Shown piece by piece: positions 56,498-64,000 of a stretch of 64,000 nucleotides of DNA. The notes under the pieces were generated by a model that saw nothing but the letters and a program-made list of their open reading frames with translations, was not told the DNA's origin and did not search any database. The position numbers and the translations under genes are program-made. The first letter of the stretch is position 1; every line of letters begins with the position of its first letter. The stretch covers positions 434,001 to 498,000 of the forward strand of contig NZ_JOEM01000005.1 of the NCBI RefSeq assembly GCF_000718135.1, read 5' to 3'. The stretch comes from Streptomyces cyaneofuscatus. Lineage in GTDB: Bacteria; Actinomycetota; Actinomycetes; Streptomycetales; Streptomycetaceae.

Positions 56498-57757
56498 TCA
56501 GAGCAGGGAGGACAGCTCCACCGACGGGTCGGCCAGCGCCTCCGGGTCGTGCTGCTGACCGGCCCGGATCAGCTCCTGGATCGTCTCCGTCACGTCCCAC
56601 ACGTTGACGTTCATCCCGGCCAGGACGCGGCGGTCCTTGAGCCAGAACGCGATGAACTCCCGCTTCCCCGCGTCGCCCCGGATGATCACCTCGTCGTAGG
56701 AGCCGGGCGGCGCCCAACCGGAGTATTCGAGGCCCAGGTCGTACTGGTCGGAGAAGAAGTACGGCACCCGGTCGTACGTCACGTCCTGGCCGAGCATGGA
56801 GCGGGCGGCGGCCGGTCCGCTGTTGAGGGCGTTGGCCCAGTGCTCGACGCGCAGCCGGACGCCGAGCAGCGGGTGGGCGACGGCGGCGACGTCCCCGGCG
56901 GCGTAGATGTGCGGGTCGGAGGTGCGCAGCGCGGCGTCCACGGCGATGCCGCCGCCGTGCGCCCGGTCGGCCATCTCCAGGCCCGCGGCCTCGGCGAGGG
57001 CGGAGCGGGGGGCGGCGCCGATCGCGGCGAGCACGTCGTGGGCGGGGTGCTCCTCGCCGTCGTCGGTGCGGGCGGCCAGCACCATGCCGTCCTGGCCGAC
57101 GATCTCGGTGAGGCGGGCGCCGAAGTGGAAGCGGACGCCGTGCGAGCTGTGCAGCTCGGTGAAGATCTGGCCCAGCTCGGGGCCGATGACCTGGTGCAGC
57201 GGGGTGGGCTCCGACTCGACGACGGTGACCTCCGCCCCGTACCCCCGGGCGGCGGCGGCGACCTCCAGGCCGATCCAGCCGCCCCCGGCGATCACCAGGT
57301 GGCCGTTGTCGCGGCCGAGGGCGGCCAGCACGTTGCGCAGCCGGTCGGCGTGGGCGAGGCGGCGCAGGTGGTGGACGCCCGCCAGGTCGGTGCCGGGGAC
57401 GTCGAGGCGGCGGGGTTCGGAGCCGGTGGCGAGCAGCAGCTTGTCGTAGTGGATGACGGTGTTGTCGCCGAGCTGCACGGTCTTCGCGTACCGGTCGAGG
57501 ACCGTGACGGGCTGGCCGAGGTGGAGTTCGACGTCGGCGCCCGCGTACCAGGGGCGCTCGTGGACGAAGACGCTGTCGCGTTCCTCCTTGCCGCCGAGGT
57601 AGCCCTTGGAGAGCGGCGGCCGCTCATAGGGGTGGTCGCGCTCGTCCCCGATGAGGATCACCCGGCCGGTGAACCCTTCCGCGCGGAGTGTTTCGGCCGC
57701 CTTCGCCCCTGCGAGTCCCGCTCCGACGATGACGAATGTCCGATGTGCGTCGACCAC
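56498..57757 (-). CDS. FAD-dependent pyridine nucleotide oxidoreductase (ferredoxin reductase type)
   Basis: 419 residues from a GTG start with GAGGAGG upstream. FAD-binding motif FVIVGAGLAGAKAAETLRAE, the substrate region YERPPLSKGYLGGK, NAD(P)-binding HLVIAGGGWIGLEVAAAARG and the second FAD motif HIYAAGDVAAVAHPL identify the ferredoxin/rubredoxin reductase branch (BenC/CamA-like). It would pass electrons from NAD(P)H to a ferredoxin. There is no ferredoxin gene nearby; nitrate reductase 4 kb away uses such donors, which is only a positional link. Perfect terminator follows. Confidence 0.92.
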   Translation of the reverse strand: MVDAHRTFVIVGAGLAGAKAAETLRAEGFTGRVILIGDERDHPYERPPLSKGYLGGKEERDSVFVHERPWYAGADVELHLGQPVTVLDRYAKTVQLGDNTVIHYDKLLLATGSEPRRLDVPGTDLAGVHHLRRLAHADRLRNVLAALGRDNGHLVIAGGGWIGLEVAAAARGYGAEVTVVESEPTPLHQVIGPELGQIFTELHSSHGVRFHFGARLTEIVGQDGMVLAARTDDGEEHPAHDVLAAIGAAPRSALAEAAGLEMADRAHGGGIAVDAALRTSDPHIYAAGDVAAVAHPLLGVRLRVEHWANALNSGPAAARSMLGQDVTYDRVPYFFSDQYDLGLEYSGWAPPGSYDEVIIRGDAGKREFIAFWLKDRRVLAGMNVNVWDVTETIQELIRAGQQHDPEALADPSVELSSLL

Positions 57758-57893
57758 TTGATGCCTCCTCAGTGCTGTGCTGCGCGGCGCCTCCGGCTGC
57801 GAGCGTCCCGCACGCAGCGTGATGGCGAAAGAGGGTGTGCCCCGGACAGGTCACACCCAGTGGTCATTTCTCCGGTCTTCTCCAGTCTGCCCC

Positions 57894-59273
57894 TCAGCCG
57901 CGGCGCGCGGTGAGCGCGGCGTGCAGGGATCGTGCGGAGGCGTCGGTGAGCGCCGCGATCTGGTCGACCAGGACGCGCTTACGGGTGTGGTCGTCGGGCG
58001 CCTGGTCGAACAGGGCCCGGAAGTGCGGCTCCAGGCCTTCGGGGGCGCGGGCGGTGAGCGCGGCGGCCAGTTCGGCGATGACGATGCGCTGGTCGGCGCG
58101 GAGTGTCTCCTGCTCGGTGCGCTGCATCACGTAACGGTCGGCGACCGCCTTGAGGACCGCGCACTCGTTGCGGACGGTGCGCGGAACGACGAGCTCCGCC
58201 CCGTACCGGGTGAGGCGACCGGGGCCGTAGAGCTCGCGGGTGGCGGTCTCGGCCTCGGTGCAGAACCGTCCGATGAGCTGGCTGGTGGCGTCCTTCAGGC
58301 GGGCCTGGGCCACGGCGGAGCCGTCGTACCCGTGCGGCCACCACTCCTGGTCGATCAGCCGGTCCAGCGCCTCGGCCAGCTCCTGCGGGTCGGTGTCCAC
58401 GGGGACGTACCGGCCGATGGCGACGGCGAAGATCTCCTCGCGCTCCGGCTCGGCGTAGAGGCAGTTGGGGTCGATGTGCCCGGCGTGCAGCCCGTCCTCG
58501 AAGTCGTGCACGGAGTACGCCACGTCGTCGGACCAGTCCATCACCTGGGCCTCGAAGCAGGTGCGGCCCTCGGGTGCGCCCTTCCGCGCCCACTCGAAGA
58601 CCGGCAGGTCGTCCGCGTACACGCCGAACTTCACCGAGTGCGGGTCGGTGGGGTGCGCGCCGCGCGGCCAGGGGTACTTGGTGGCGGCGTCCAGGGCGGC
58701 CCGGGTCAGGTTGAGGCCGACGCTGACCAGCTCGCCGGTGCGCGGGTCGTGGACGAACCGCTTGGGCTCCAGGCGGGTCAGCAGCCGGAGCGACTGGGCG
58801 TTGCCCTCGAAGCCGCCGCAGTCGGAGGCGAAGTCGTTGAGCGCCTGTTCGCCGTTGTGGCCGAACGGCGGGTGGCCCATGTCGTGGGAGAGACAGGCCG
58901 TCTCCACGAGGTCCGGGTCGCAGCCGAGGACCGCCCCCAGCTCGCGGCCGACCTGCGCGCACTCCAGGGAGTGGGTGAGCCGGGTGCGGGGGCTGGCGTC
59001 CCAGACGAGAGAACGGGTGCCGGGCGTGACCACCTGGGTCTTCCCGGCGAGCCGGCGCAGCGCGGCGGAGTGCAGCACCCGGGCGCGGTCGCGCTGGAAG
59101 GCGGTGCGGCCGGGGCGCTTGTCCTGCTCGGTGTCGAAGCGCTCGGTGTCGGCGGGCCCGTAACTGCTCCCGGTGCCCCGCTCACTGTGTGCGGCTGGTG
59201 TGCCTGATGTGGCTGGTGTACCTGATGTGCCGTGTGTCTGATCTGCCCCGCGTGCGCCCTGTGTGCCGTCCAT
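57894..59273 (-). CDS. dgt: Deoxyguanosinetriphosphate triphosphohydrolase (dGTPase)
   Basis: 459 residues from ATG 59273, with TACTGT (59281-59286) ending seven bases before it, a leaderless pattern. HD-domain enzyme hydrolysing dGTP to deoxyguanosine and triphosphate: [20 protein letters not shown] (first metal-binding His), the HD motif [19 protein letters not shown], and the third-motif Asp in [17 protein letters not shown]. The first 35 residues are a low-complexity extension partly made of an 18-base repeat (59193-59228). Standard actinobacterial Dgt apart from that. Confidence 0.94.
   Translation of the reverse strand: MDGTQGARGADQTHGTSGTPATSGTPAAHSERGTGSSYGPADTERFDTEQDKRPGRTAFQRDRARVLHSAALRRLAGKTQVVTPGTRSLVWDASPRTRLTHSLECAQVGRELGAVLGCDPDLVETACLSHDMGHPPFGHNGEQALNDFASDCGGFEGNAQSLRLLTRLEPKRFVHDPRTGELVSVGLNLTRAALDAATKYPWPRGAHPTDPHSVKFGVYADDLPVFEWARKGAPEGRTCFEAQVMDWSDDVAYSVHDFEDGLHAGHIDPNCLYAEPEREEIFAVAIGRYVPVDTDPQELAEALDRLIDQEWWPHGYDGSAVAQARLKDATSQLIGRFCTEAETATRELYGPGRLTRYGAELVVPRTVRNECAVLKAVADRYVMQRTEQETLRADQRIVIAELAAALTARAPEGLEPHFRALFDQAPDDHTRKRVLVDQIAALTDASARSLHAALTARRG
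59193..59228. repeat. 18-base tandem repeat in the dgt 5' region
   Basis: Two copies of GGCTGGTGTGCCTGATGT (one mismatch) in direct succession, coding for a Gly/Thr/Ser/Pro stretch of the N-terminal extension. In frame. Confidence 0.85.
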
Positions 59274-59326
59274 GGTCCCGACAGTAGCGACCGGGACGGA
59301 CAACGTGTCGTGAGCGGGCCGGGGAG

Positions 59327-60319
59327 TCAGGCGGAAGCGAGCAAGCTCACCATCTCGGAGGGCGCGGTGGCGGACAGTGCCTGGTCGTAGCGGTGGAGGA
59401 GGAGGCGGGCCATCGCCGGGTGGGCGCCGAGCGGAACGGCGGCGGTGCGGGGTGCGGCGCTCGCGGCGGCGCTCGCGAAGCGGCCGGGCGCGGTGAAGTA
59501 CGAGGCGACGAAGGTACGGTGCCGGCCCCGGGCGGCCAGTGCGCGCAGCGCGGCGGGGACGGTGGGGGTGGCGGCGGAGGCGTACGCCGGGACGACGGGC
59601 ACCCCGCCGAGCCGCTCGGCGAGCATCCGGGCCGTACGCCGGGTGTCCTGGGCGGAGTCGGGGTCGCGGGACCCGGCGGCGGCGAGGACCACGGCGGCGC
59701 GGCGGCCCCCCTCGTCGGCGGGGTCCCAGCCCGCCTCCACGAGCCGCCCGTACAGCGCCTCCACCAGCAGGGGGTGCGGCCCGAGGGGGGCGGCGATCCG
59801 GGTGCGTACGGAGGGGGCGGCGGCCGCGGCGGCGGGCAGGTCGTGCTTGACGTGGTGGCCGCGCCCCAGGAGCAGCGGTACGAGGACGGCGTCGGCGCCG
59901 CGCAGGCCGTCCAGGGTGTCCGGGAGGAGCGGCTGGTTCAGCTCGATGTGGCCGAGCCGGACGTCGAGGCCGGGGCGCAGGTCGCGGACCCGGTCCAGGA
60001 GCGCGAGGGCGGTCCGCAGGGCTTGCGGGTCGCGGCTGCCGTGGGCGACGACGAGGAGGGTGGGCGGGGCGGCCTCGGCGGGGGAAGGCCGGGGCGCGGC
60101 GGGGAGCCTGGGGGTGTCGGAGGGCCGGGTGCGGTGCATGGGCCTGCGGGTTCCGTTCCGGGAGACGAGGCTGAGCTGGGTGGCGAGCTGGGCGGTGACA
60201 CGGGTGAGGAGCTGCGCGGTGCTGTCGAGCGGCACGGTGGAGCGGCCGCCGCTGTCCGTGTCGGTGGCGGTGGGCGGAAGCGGTGACCGGCGAGGCTGCT
60301 GCGTGGACGGCTCCGTCAT
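59327..60319 (-). CDS. Sirohydrochlorin chelatase (CbiX family)
   Basis: 330 residues. Two CbiX half-domains in tandem: the first has [20 protein letters not shown] with catalytic His, and [12 protein letters not shown]; the second has [20 protein letters not shown], where the usual His is Ala. So only one His-bearing active site per chain remains. It inserts iron (siroheme) or cobalt; siroheme is needed for nitrite and sulfite reductases, which fits the nitrate reductase gene nearby. The first 75 residues are a disordered, Pro/Thr-rich extension. A weak -10 (CACCAT) lies six bases before the ATG. Confidence 0.88.
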   Translation of the reverse strand: MTEPSTQQPRRSPLPPTATDTDSGGRSTVPLDSTAQLLTRVTAQLATQLSLVSRNGTRRPMHRTRPSDTPRLPAAPRPSPAEAAPPTLLVVAHGSRDPQALRTALALLDRVRDLRPGLDVRLGHIELNQPLLPDTLDGLRGADAVLVPLLLGRGHHVKHDLPAAAAAAPSVRTRIAAPLGPHPLLVEALYGRLVEAGWDPADEGGRRAAVVLAAAGSRDPDSAQDTRRTARMLAERLGGVPVVPAYASAATPTVPAALRALAARGRHRTFVASYFTAPGRFASAAASAAPRTAAVPLGAHPAMARLLLHRYDQALSATAPSEMVSLLASA

Positions 60320-60503
60320 GGACCGATGGTGCCGGGCGGAGGTTGCCGGGCCGTTGCGCGAGGGTCACGGAGGTTTTCCACCCCCTCACGGCGGGGTGGT
60401 GGCCGGTGTGCGGGGCGGGGGCCTGCACCCGTTTCTGCCGGTCGGCGAACCTTTCGGGCGTTTCGCTCGTCAGGTGGGGTGGGACCGAACGACGGTACGG
60501 ACA

Positions 60504-61313
60504 ATGAGGGGGGCTCTCGTGCGAGGGATGCGAGGGATGCGAAGGGCGCGGGATACGCCGGGGGCGCGGGCGGCGTCGGGAGCGCGGGCGGCGTCGGGAG
60601 CGCGGGCGGCGTCGGAGGGTGGCGCGAACGCGAAGAAGCCCAGACCGTGGTTGCGGCTGCCGCGCTCCCGTCGCCGGCGGCTCGCCGTGCAAGGGCTGAT
60701 GGCCCTCTGCGTGCTGGCGCTGCTGCCCGCGACCTGGATGCGGCTGGGCGCCGACGCACGGGTGGGGACCACGGCGGACGCCCCGGCCCGGGAGGTCGCC
60801 ATGGTGTTCGGCGCCGGGCTCTGGAAGGGTCGGCCGACCCCGTATCTGGCCCACCGCCTGGACGCGGCGGCCGAGCTGTACCGCACGGGCAAGGTGAAGG
60901 TCGTCCTGGTCACCGGGGACAACAGCCGGGTGGAGTACGACGAGCCGGACGCGATGCGCACGTATCTGACCGAGCGCGGGGTGCCGGACGACCGGATCGT
61001 CAGCGACTACGCCGGGTTCGACAGCTGGGACTCGTGTGTGCGGGCCAAGAAGATATTCGGGGTCGACCGGGCGGTGCTGGTGAGCCAGGGCTTCCACATC
61101 CACCGGGCGACCACGCTGTGCCGTTCCGCCGGGATCGACGCGTACGGGGTCGCGGTCGACGAGCCACGGGACGCCACCTGGTACTACGGCGGCACCCGGG
61201 AGCTGGCCGCGTCGGGGAAGGCGGCCCTGGACGCCCTGTTCCGCCCCGACCCGCGCTTCCTGGGGCCTCAGGAGGCGGGCGTGACGGAGGCGCTGGCGTC
61301 GGCGACGCCGTGA
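60504..61313 (+). CDS. SanA/YdcF-type DUF218 membrane protein
   Basis: 269 residues from ATG 60504; later starts (60519 and after) cannot be excluded. A basic, repeat-rich cytoplasmic N-terminus (an 18-base repeat gives the motif ARAASG three times) precedes one membrane span ([19 protein letters not shown]). The DUF218 domain follows: [60 protein letters not shown]. SanA of E. coli affects envelope permeability to vancomycin at high temperature; the enzymatic role of the family is unclear. Divergent from the chelatase gene with 184 bases between. Confidence 0.9.
   Translation: MRGALVRGMRGMRRARDTPGARAASGARAASGARAASEGGANAKKPRPWLRLPRSRRRRLAVQGLMALCVLALLPATWMRLGADARVGTTADAPAREVAMVFGAGLWKGRPTPYLAHRLDAAAELYRTGKVKVVLVTGDNSRVEYDEPDAMRTYLTERGVPDDRIVSDYAGFDSWDSCVRAKKIFGVDRAVLVSQGFHIHRATTLCRSAGIDAYGVAVDEPRDATWYYGGTRELAASGKAALDALFRPDPRFLGPQEAGVTEALASATP
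60561..60614. repeat. 18-base tandem repeat in the SanA-like gene
   Basis: Three copies of GGAGCGCGGGCGGCGTCG (first copy GGGG at its start) in frame, each adding six residues. A shorter nine-base repeat (GCGAGGGAT-like) precedes it at about 60521-60546. Confidence 0.9.
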
Positions 61314-61366
61314 CGTGGGACCTCACAGCGCGCCGGGCGGCGGGCTGAGGGGGGCGTTCCGGCGGC

Positions 61367-61409
61367 GTAACCCGGTGCCCCCGTCCCCGTAATACCGCTC
61401 TCGCAGGCT
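61367..61409 (+). promoter_or_regulatory. Putative GlnR box and leaderless -10 of nasA
   Basis: GTAAC (61367-61371) and GTAAT (61389-61393) are exactly 22 bases apart, matching the a-site spacing (GTnAC-n17-GTnAC) of the GlnR consensus; the intervening GAAAC sites are not conserved. CAGGCT (61404-61409) ends six bases before ATG 61416. nasA is a known GlnR target in S. coelicolor, which makes this plausible; no binding data here. Confidence 0.5.
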
Positions 61410-61415
61410 GAGCCC

Positions 61416-63494
61416 ATGACCGGTACCGAGACGCCCACCCACTGCCCGTACTGCGCCCTCCAGTGCGGGATGAGCCTGCGCCCGGTGGCGGGCCCGGAGG
61501 TGGCCGAAGTGGTGGAGCGCACCGGGTTCCCGGTCAACCGGGGCGCGTTGTGCGGCAAGGGGCGGAGTGCGCCCGCCGTGCTGCGCCGGGGGGTCCGGCT
61601 GACCTCCCCGCTGGTACGGAGGCGGCCCGGCGGCGAGCTGGAGGAGGCGGGCTGGGACGAGGCGCTGGGGCGGATCGCCGGAGGGCTCGGCGGGGTGCGG
61701 GCGGCGCACGGGGCGGACGCGGTGGGGGTGTTCGGCGGGGGCGGGCTGACCAACGAGAAGGCGTACGCGCTCGGGAAGTTCGCCCGGGTCGTGCTCGGGA
61801 CCTCGCAGATCGACTACAACGGCCGGTTCTGCATGTCGTCGGCGGCAGCCGCGCACCAGCGGGCGTTCGGGCTCGACCGGGGGCTGCCGTTCCCGCTGGA
61901 GGACATCCCGCGGACGGGGTGCGTGATCCTCGTCGGGTCGAACCTCGCCGAGACGATGCCGCCCGCCCTGCGGTATCTCACCGAACTGAAGGCGAACGGG
62001 GGCCGGCTGATCGTCATCGACCCGCGCCGCACCCGCACCGCCGAACAGGCCGACCTGCACCTGGCGCCCCGCCCCGGCACCGATCTGGCCCTGGCGCTCG
62101 GGATGGTGCACCTGGTGGTGGCGGAGGGGCGGGTGGACGAGGAGTTCGTACGGGCTCGTACACGCGGGTGGGAGGAAGCGCGGGCCGGGGCGATGGCGCA
62201 CTGGCCGGAGCTGGTGGAGCGGATCTGCGGGGTGCCGGTGGCGCGGCTGCGCGAGGCGGTGGAGCTGTTCTGCGGGGCGGAGAGCGGGATGGTGCTGACC
62301 GCGCGGGGACCCGAGCAGCAGGCCAAGGGGACGGACACGGTGGGCGCGTGGATCAACTTCTGCCTGGCCACCGGGCGGGCGGGGCGGCCGCTGTCCGGGT
62401 ACGGGTGCCTGACCGGGCAGGGCAACGGGCAGGGCGGCCGGGAGCACGGCCAGAAGGCCGACCAGCTGCCCGGCTACCGCAAGCTGACCGACCCGGCCGC
62501 CCGCCGCCATGTCGCGGAGGTGTGGGGCGTGGATCCGGAGAGCCTGCCGGGGCCGGGGCGGAGCGCGTACGAGCTGCTGGACGCGCTGGGCCAGGACGTG
62601 CGGGCGCTGCTGGTGATGGGCTCCAACCCGGTGGTCTCCGCCCCGCACGCCTCGCACGTCGAACGCCGCCTGGCTTCCCTGGACTTCCTGGCGGTGGCGG
62701 ATGTCGTCCTCTCCGAGACGGCGGCGCTGGCGGACGTGGTGCTGCCGGTGACGCAGTGGGCGGAGGAGAGCGGGACGACGACCAACCTGGAGGGCCGGGT
62801 GGTGCTGCGGCGGCGGGCGCTCGACCCGCCGGAGGGGGTGCGCAGCGACCTGGAGGTGCTGCACGCCCTGGCCGGGCTGCTGGGCCACGGCAAGGGGTTC
62901 CCGGCCGACCCGGCCGAGGTCTTCGAGGAGCTGCGGCGGGCCTCGGCGGGCGGTGCGGCGGACTACGCGGGCATCACCTACGAGCGGATCGCGGCCGAGG
63001 ACGGCGTCTTCTGGCCGTGCCCCGACGCGGACCACCCGGGTACGCCGCGGCTCTTCCTGGACCGGTTCGCGACGGAGGACGGGCGGGCCTCGTTCGTGCC
63101 GGTGGTGCACCGGGCGGCGGCCGAGGAGACGGACCGGGAGTATCCGGTGGTGCTGACGACGGGGCGGGTGGTGGCGCAGTACCAGTCGGGGGCCCAGACC
63201 CGCCGGGTGGACGAGCTGAACGCGGCGGCGCCCGGCCCCTTCGTGGAGCTGCACCCGCGCCTGGCGGAGCGGATCGGGGTGGCCGAGGGCGAGCCCGTCG
63301 CGGTGACGTCCCGGCGCGGGCGGGCGGTGGCGCCGGCCCGGATCACCGGGGCGATCCGGGCGGACACGGTGTTCATGCCGTTCCACTGGCCGGGTGAGGG
63401 CCGGGCCAACACGCTGACCAACCCGGCGCTCGACCCGGTCTCGCGGATGCCGGAGTTCAAGGTGTGCGCAGTCCGCCTGGAGGCCGCCCGGTGA
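61416..63494 (+). CDS. nasA: Assimilatory nitrate reductase catalytic subunit (molybdopterin oxidoreductase)
   Basis: 692 residues. The N-terminal [4Fe-4S] site has Cys10, Cys13, Cys17 and Cys46 (HCPYCALQC and RGALCGKG). The probable Mo-ligand Cys sits in IDYNGRFCMSSAAAAH, followed by MGD-binding segments (VGSNLAETMPPAL, VMGSNPVVSAPHASH, VLSETAALADVVLP) and the C-terminal beta-barrel domain (VVLTTGRVVAQYQSGAQTRR). It reduces nitrate to nitrite for assimilation. No electron-donor subunit is fused or adjacent. The last 38 bases overlap the convergent cyclotransferase-like gene. Confidence 0.93.
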   Translation: MTGTETPTHCPYCALQCGMSLRPVAGPEVAEVVERTGFPVNRGALCGKGRSAPAVLRRGVRLTSPLVRRRPGGELEEAGWDEALGRIAGGLGGVRAAHGADAVGVFGGGGLTNEKAYALGKFARVVLGTSQIDYNGRFCMSSAAAAHQRAFGLDRGLPFPLEDIPRTGCVILVGSNLAETMPPALRYLTELKANGGRLIVIDPRRTRTAEQADLHLAPRPGTDLALALGMVHLVVAEGRVDEEFVRARTRGWEEARAGAMAHWPELVERICGVPVARLREAVELFCGAESGMVLTARGPEQQAKGTDTVGAWINFCLATGRAGRPLSGYGCLTGQGNGQGGREHGQKADQLPGYRKLTDPAARRHVAEVWGVDPESLPGPGRSAYELLDALGQDVRALLVMGSNPVVSAPHASHVERRLASLDFLAVADVVLSETAALADVVLPVTQWAEESGTTTNLEGRVVLRRRALDPPEGVRSDLEVLHALAGLLGHGKGFPADPAEVFEELRRASAGGAADYAGITYERIAAEDGVFWPCPDADHPGTPRLFLDRFATEDGRASFVPVVHRAAAEETDREYPVVLTTGRVVAQYQSGAQTRRVDELNAAAPGPFVELHPRLAERIGVAEGEPVAVTSRRGRAVAPARITGAIRADTVFMPFHWPGEGRANTLTNPALDPVSRMPEFKVCAVRLEAAR

Positions 63495-63957
63495 CCCACC
63501 GCCCCTCGGCGATGACGCTGCCGCTCGTCCGCAGGGAGCGGGTGACGGCGGCCGCGGCGAGGTAGACCCAGGCCCGGGTCCCGGGAAGTCCCTGACCCTC
63601 GCGGGCCCCGGGAGCCACCTCCCCCGGCAGCTCGACCTCGCGGACGACCCGCTCGTACAGATTGCGCGGGTGGCCGGGCCCGAGGTACTCCTCCAGGTGG
63701 TCCAGGAGCCCGAGCAGCTCCCCGTACACCCCGGGCGCTGCGGTGAGCAGGGTGCCGTGGACGCGGCCGTGGCCGTCGATGGCGTACGGGTAGCCGGGCC
63801 CGTCGTACAGCAGGGCCCGGGGCAGGACGGCCGCTCGCTCCGCCGACGTACGGCCGCGGAGGAACAGGTCGTGGTTGGGTTCGCCGGGGAGCAGCGTCCC
63901 GTACACGAAGAACGGCAGCTCGTCGGTGGGCGGGGAGCCCGGGTCCAGGGTGCTCAT
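63457..63957 (-). CDS. Gamma-glutamylcyclotransferase-like (AIG2-type) protein
   Basis: 166 residues if ATG 63957 is used; GTG 63969 would add four. The AIG2/GGCT fold signature is clear: FFVYGTLLPGEPNHDLFL at the start of the barrel, the substrate loop LYDGPGYPYAI with the conserved acidic and aromatic residues, and VYGELLGLLDHLEEYLGPGH with the catalytic-type Glu. It may form 5-oxoproline from gamma-glutamyl peptides, but most family members are uncharacterised. The 3' end overlaps nasA by 38 bases in the opposite direction. The window ends 43 bases beyond its start. Confidence 0.88.
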   Translation of the reverse strand: MSTLDPGSPPTDELPFFVYGTLLPGEPNHDLFLRGRTSAERAAVLPRALLYDGPGYPYAIDGHGRVHGTLLTAAPGVYGELLGLLDHLEEYLGPGHPRNLYERVVREVELPGEVAPGAREGQGLPGTRAWVYLAAAAVTRSLRTSGSVIAEGRWVTGRPPGGLRTP

Positions 63958-64000
63958 GGCCGCCGTCACAGGGCGGCTGCGGGAGCCGTCTCCGCCGTGA

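Noticed and set aside
57894..61103. Very long open frame on the minus strand through dgt, the chelatase and the SanA-like gene
   Set aside because: Only the dgt part (57894-59273) has protein motifs. The extension is an empty high-GC frame antisense to or overlapping recognised genes.
1..64000. CRISPR array, rRNA operon, plasmid origin or secondary-metabolite megasynthase cluster
   Set aside because: No regularly spaced palindromic repeats, rRNA sequence, DnaA-box cluster or multidomain synthase was seen. The fab operon and MatB are primary metabolism, and the window reads as chromosomal core with small accessory inserts.

Overview
The window is a high-GC actinobacterial chromosome segment, almost certainly from a Streptomyces. 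Third codon positions are nearly all G or C, GTG starts and 1-4 base stop/start overlaps are common, and the gene set is typical of the genus (fasR-fabD-fabH-acpP-fabF, DUF3145, an SCO2400-type zinc-ribbon protein, hrdA, dnaG, a WhiJ/DUF397 module). From memory of S. coelicolor, the order resembles the conserved core between about SCO2386 and SCO2473. No biosynthetic megasynthase cluster, prophage, CRISPR array or rRNA was found.

Layout. 1-4.0 kb: a two-component pair, a secreted alpha/beta hydrolase and an acyltransferase. 4.1-10.7 kb: small regulators and enzymes, a WhiJ-like module whose ATPase partner carries an in-frame stop codon, several small unknown proteins and a pirin. 10.9-16.4 kb: the housekeeping type II fatty acid synthase operon with its regulator, then DUF3145. 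16.8-26.7 kb: a lipoprotein esterase, an amidinotransferase, a GH3 beta-glucosidase with a TetR regulator, two membrane proteins, Ohr, an enone-reductase-like enzyme with MarR, and a zinc-ribbon membrane protein. 26.8-31.9 kb: an unknown protein, a degenerate MreB-like actin paired with a degenerate GAF histidine kinase, an Lrp-type regulator and a NarK-type transporter. 31.9-36.8 kb: a secreted two-gene carbohydrate system behind a LacI-type operator. 37-41.3 kb: malonyl-CoA synthetase with a one-chain carboxyltransferase, then a TetR/SDR pair. 41.3-42.3 kb: a broken IS481 element. 42.3-45.8 kb: an MFS exporter, a large membrane protein and three tRNAs. 46-51.5 kb: a sugar kinase and a heterodimeric ABC exporter. 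51.6-59.3 kb: hrdA, dnaG, a methyltransferase operon, an FAD oxidoreductase and dGTPase. 59.3-64 kb: a sirohydrochlorin chelatase, a SanA-like protein, assimilatory nitrate reductase and a gamma-glutamylcyclotransferase-like protein.

How the genes work together. The fab operon, MatB and the AccD/AccA fusion all act on malonyl-CoA supply and use. The NarK-type transporter, nitrate reductase and siroheme chelatase fit nitrate assimilation, and the nitrate reductase gene has a GlnR-like site in front of it. The secreted sugar dehydrogenase and the ThuA/CBM6/GH99 protein look like one extracellular glycan-processing unit. This is the best candidate here for a poorly described system. A second theme is promoter style: about nine genes have a -10-like hexamer ending 6-8 bases before the start codon and no ribosome binding site between, as expected for leaderless transcripts.

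Limits: all family assignments are by reading motifs. No search, alignment or folding was run, and SCO equivalents are from memory.
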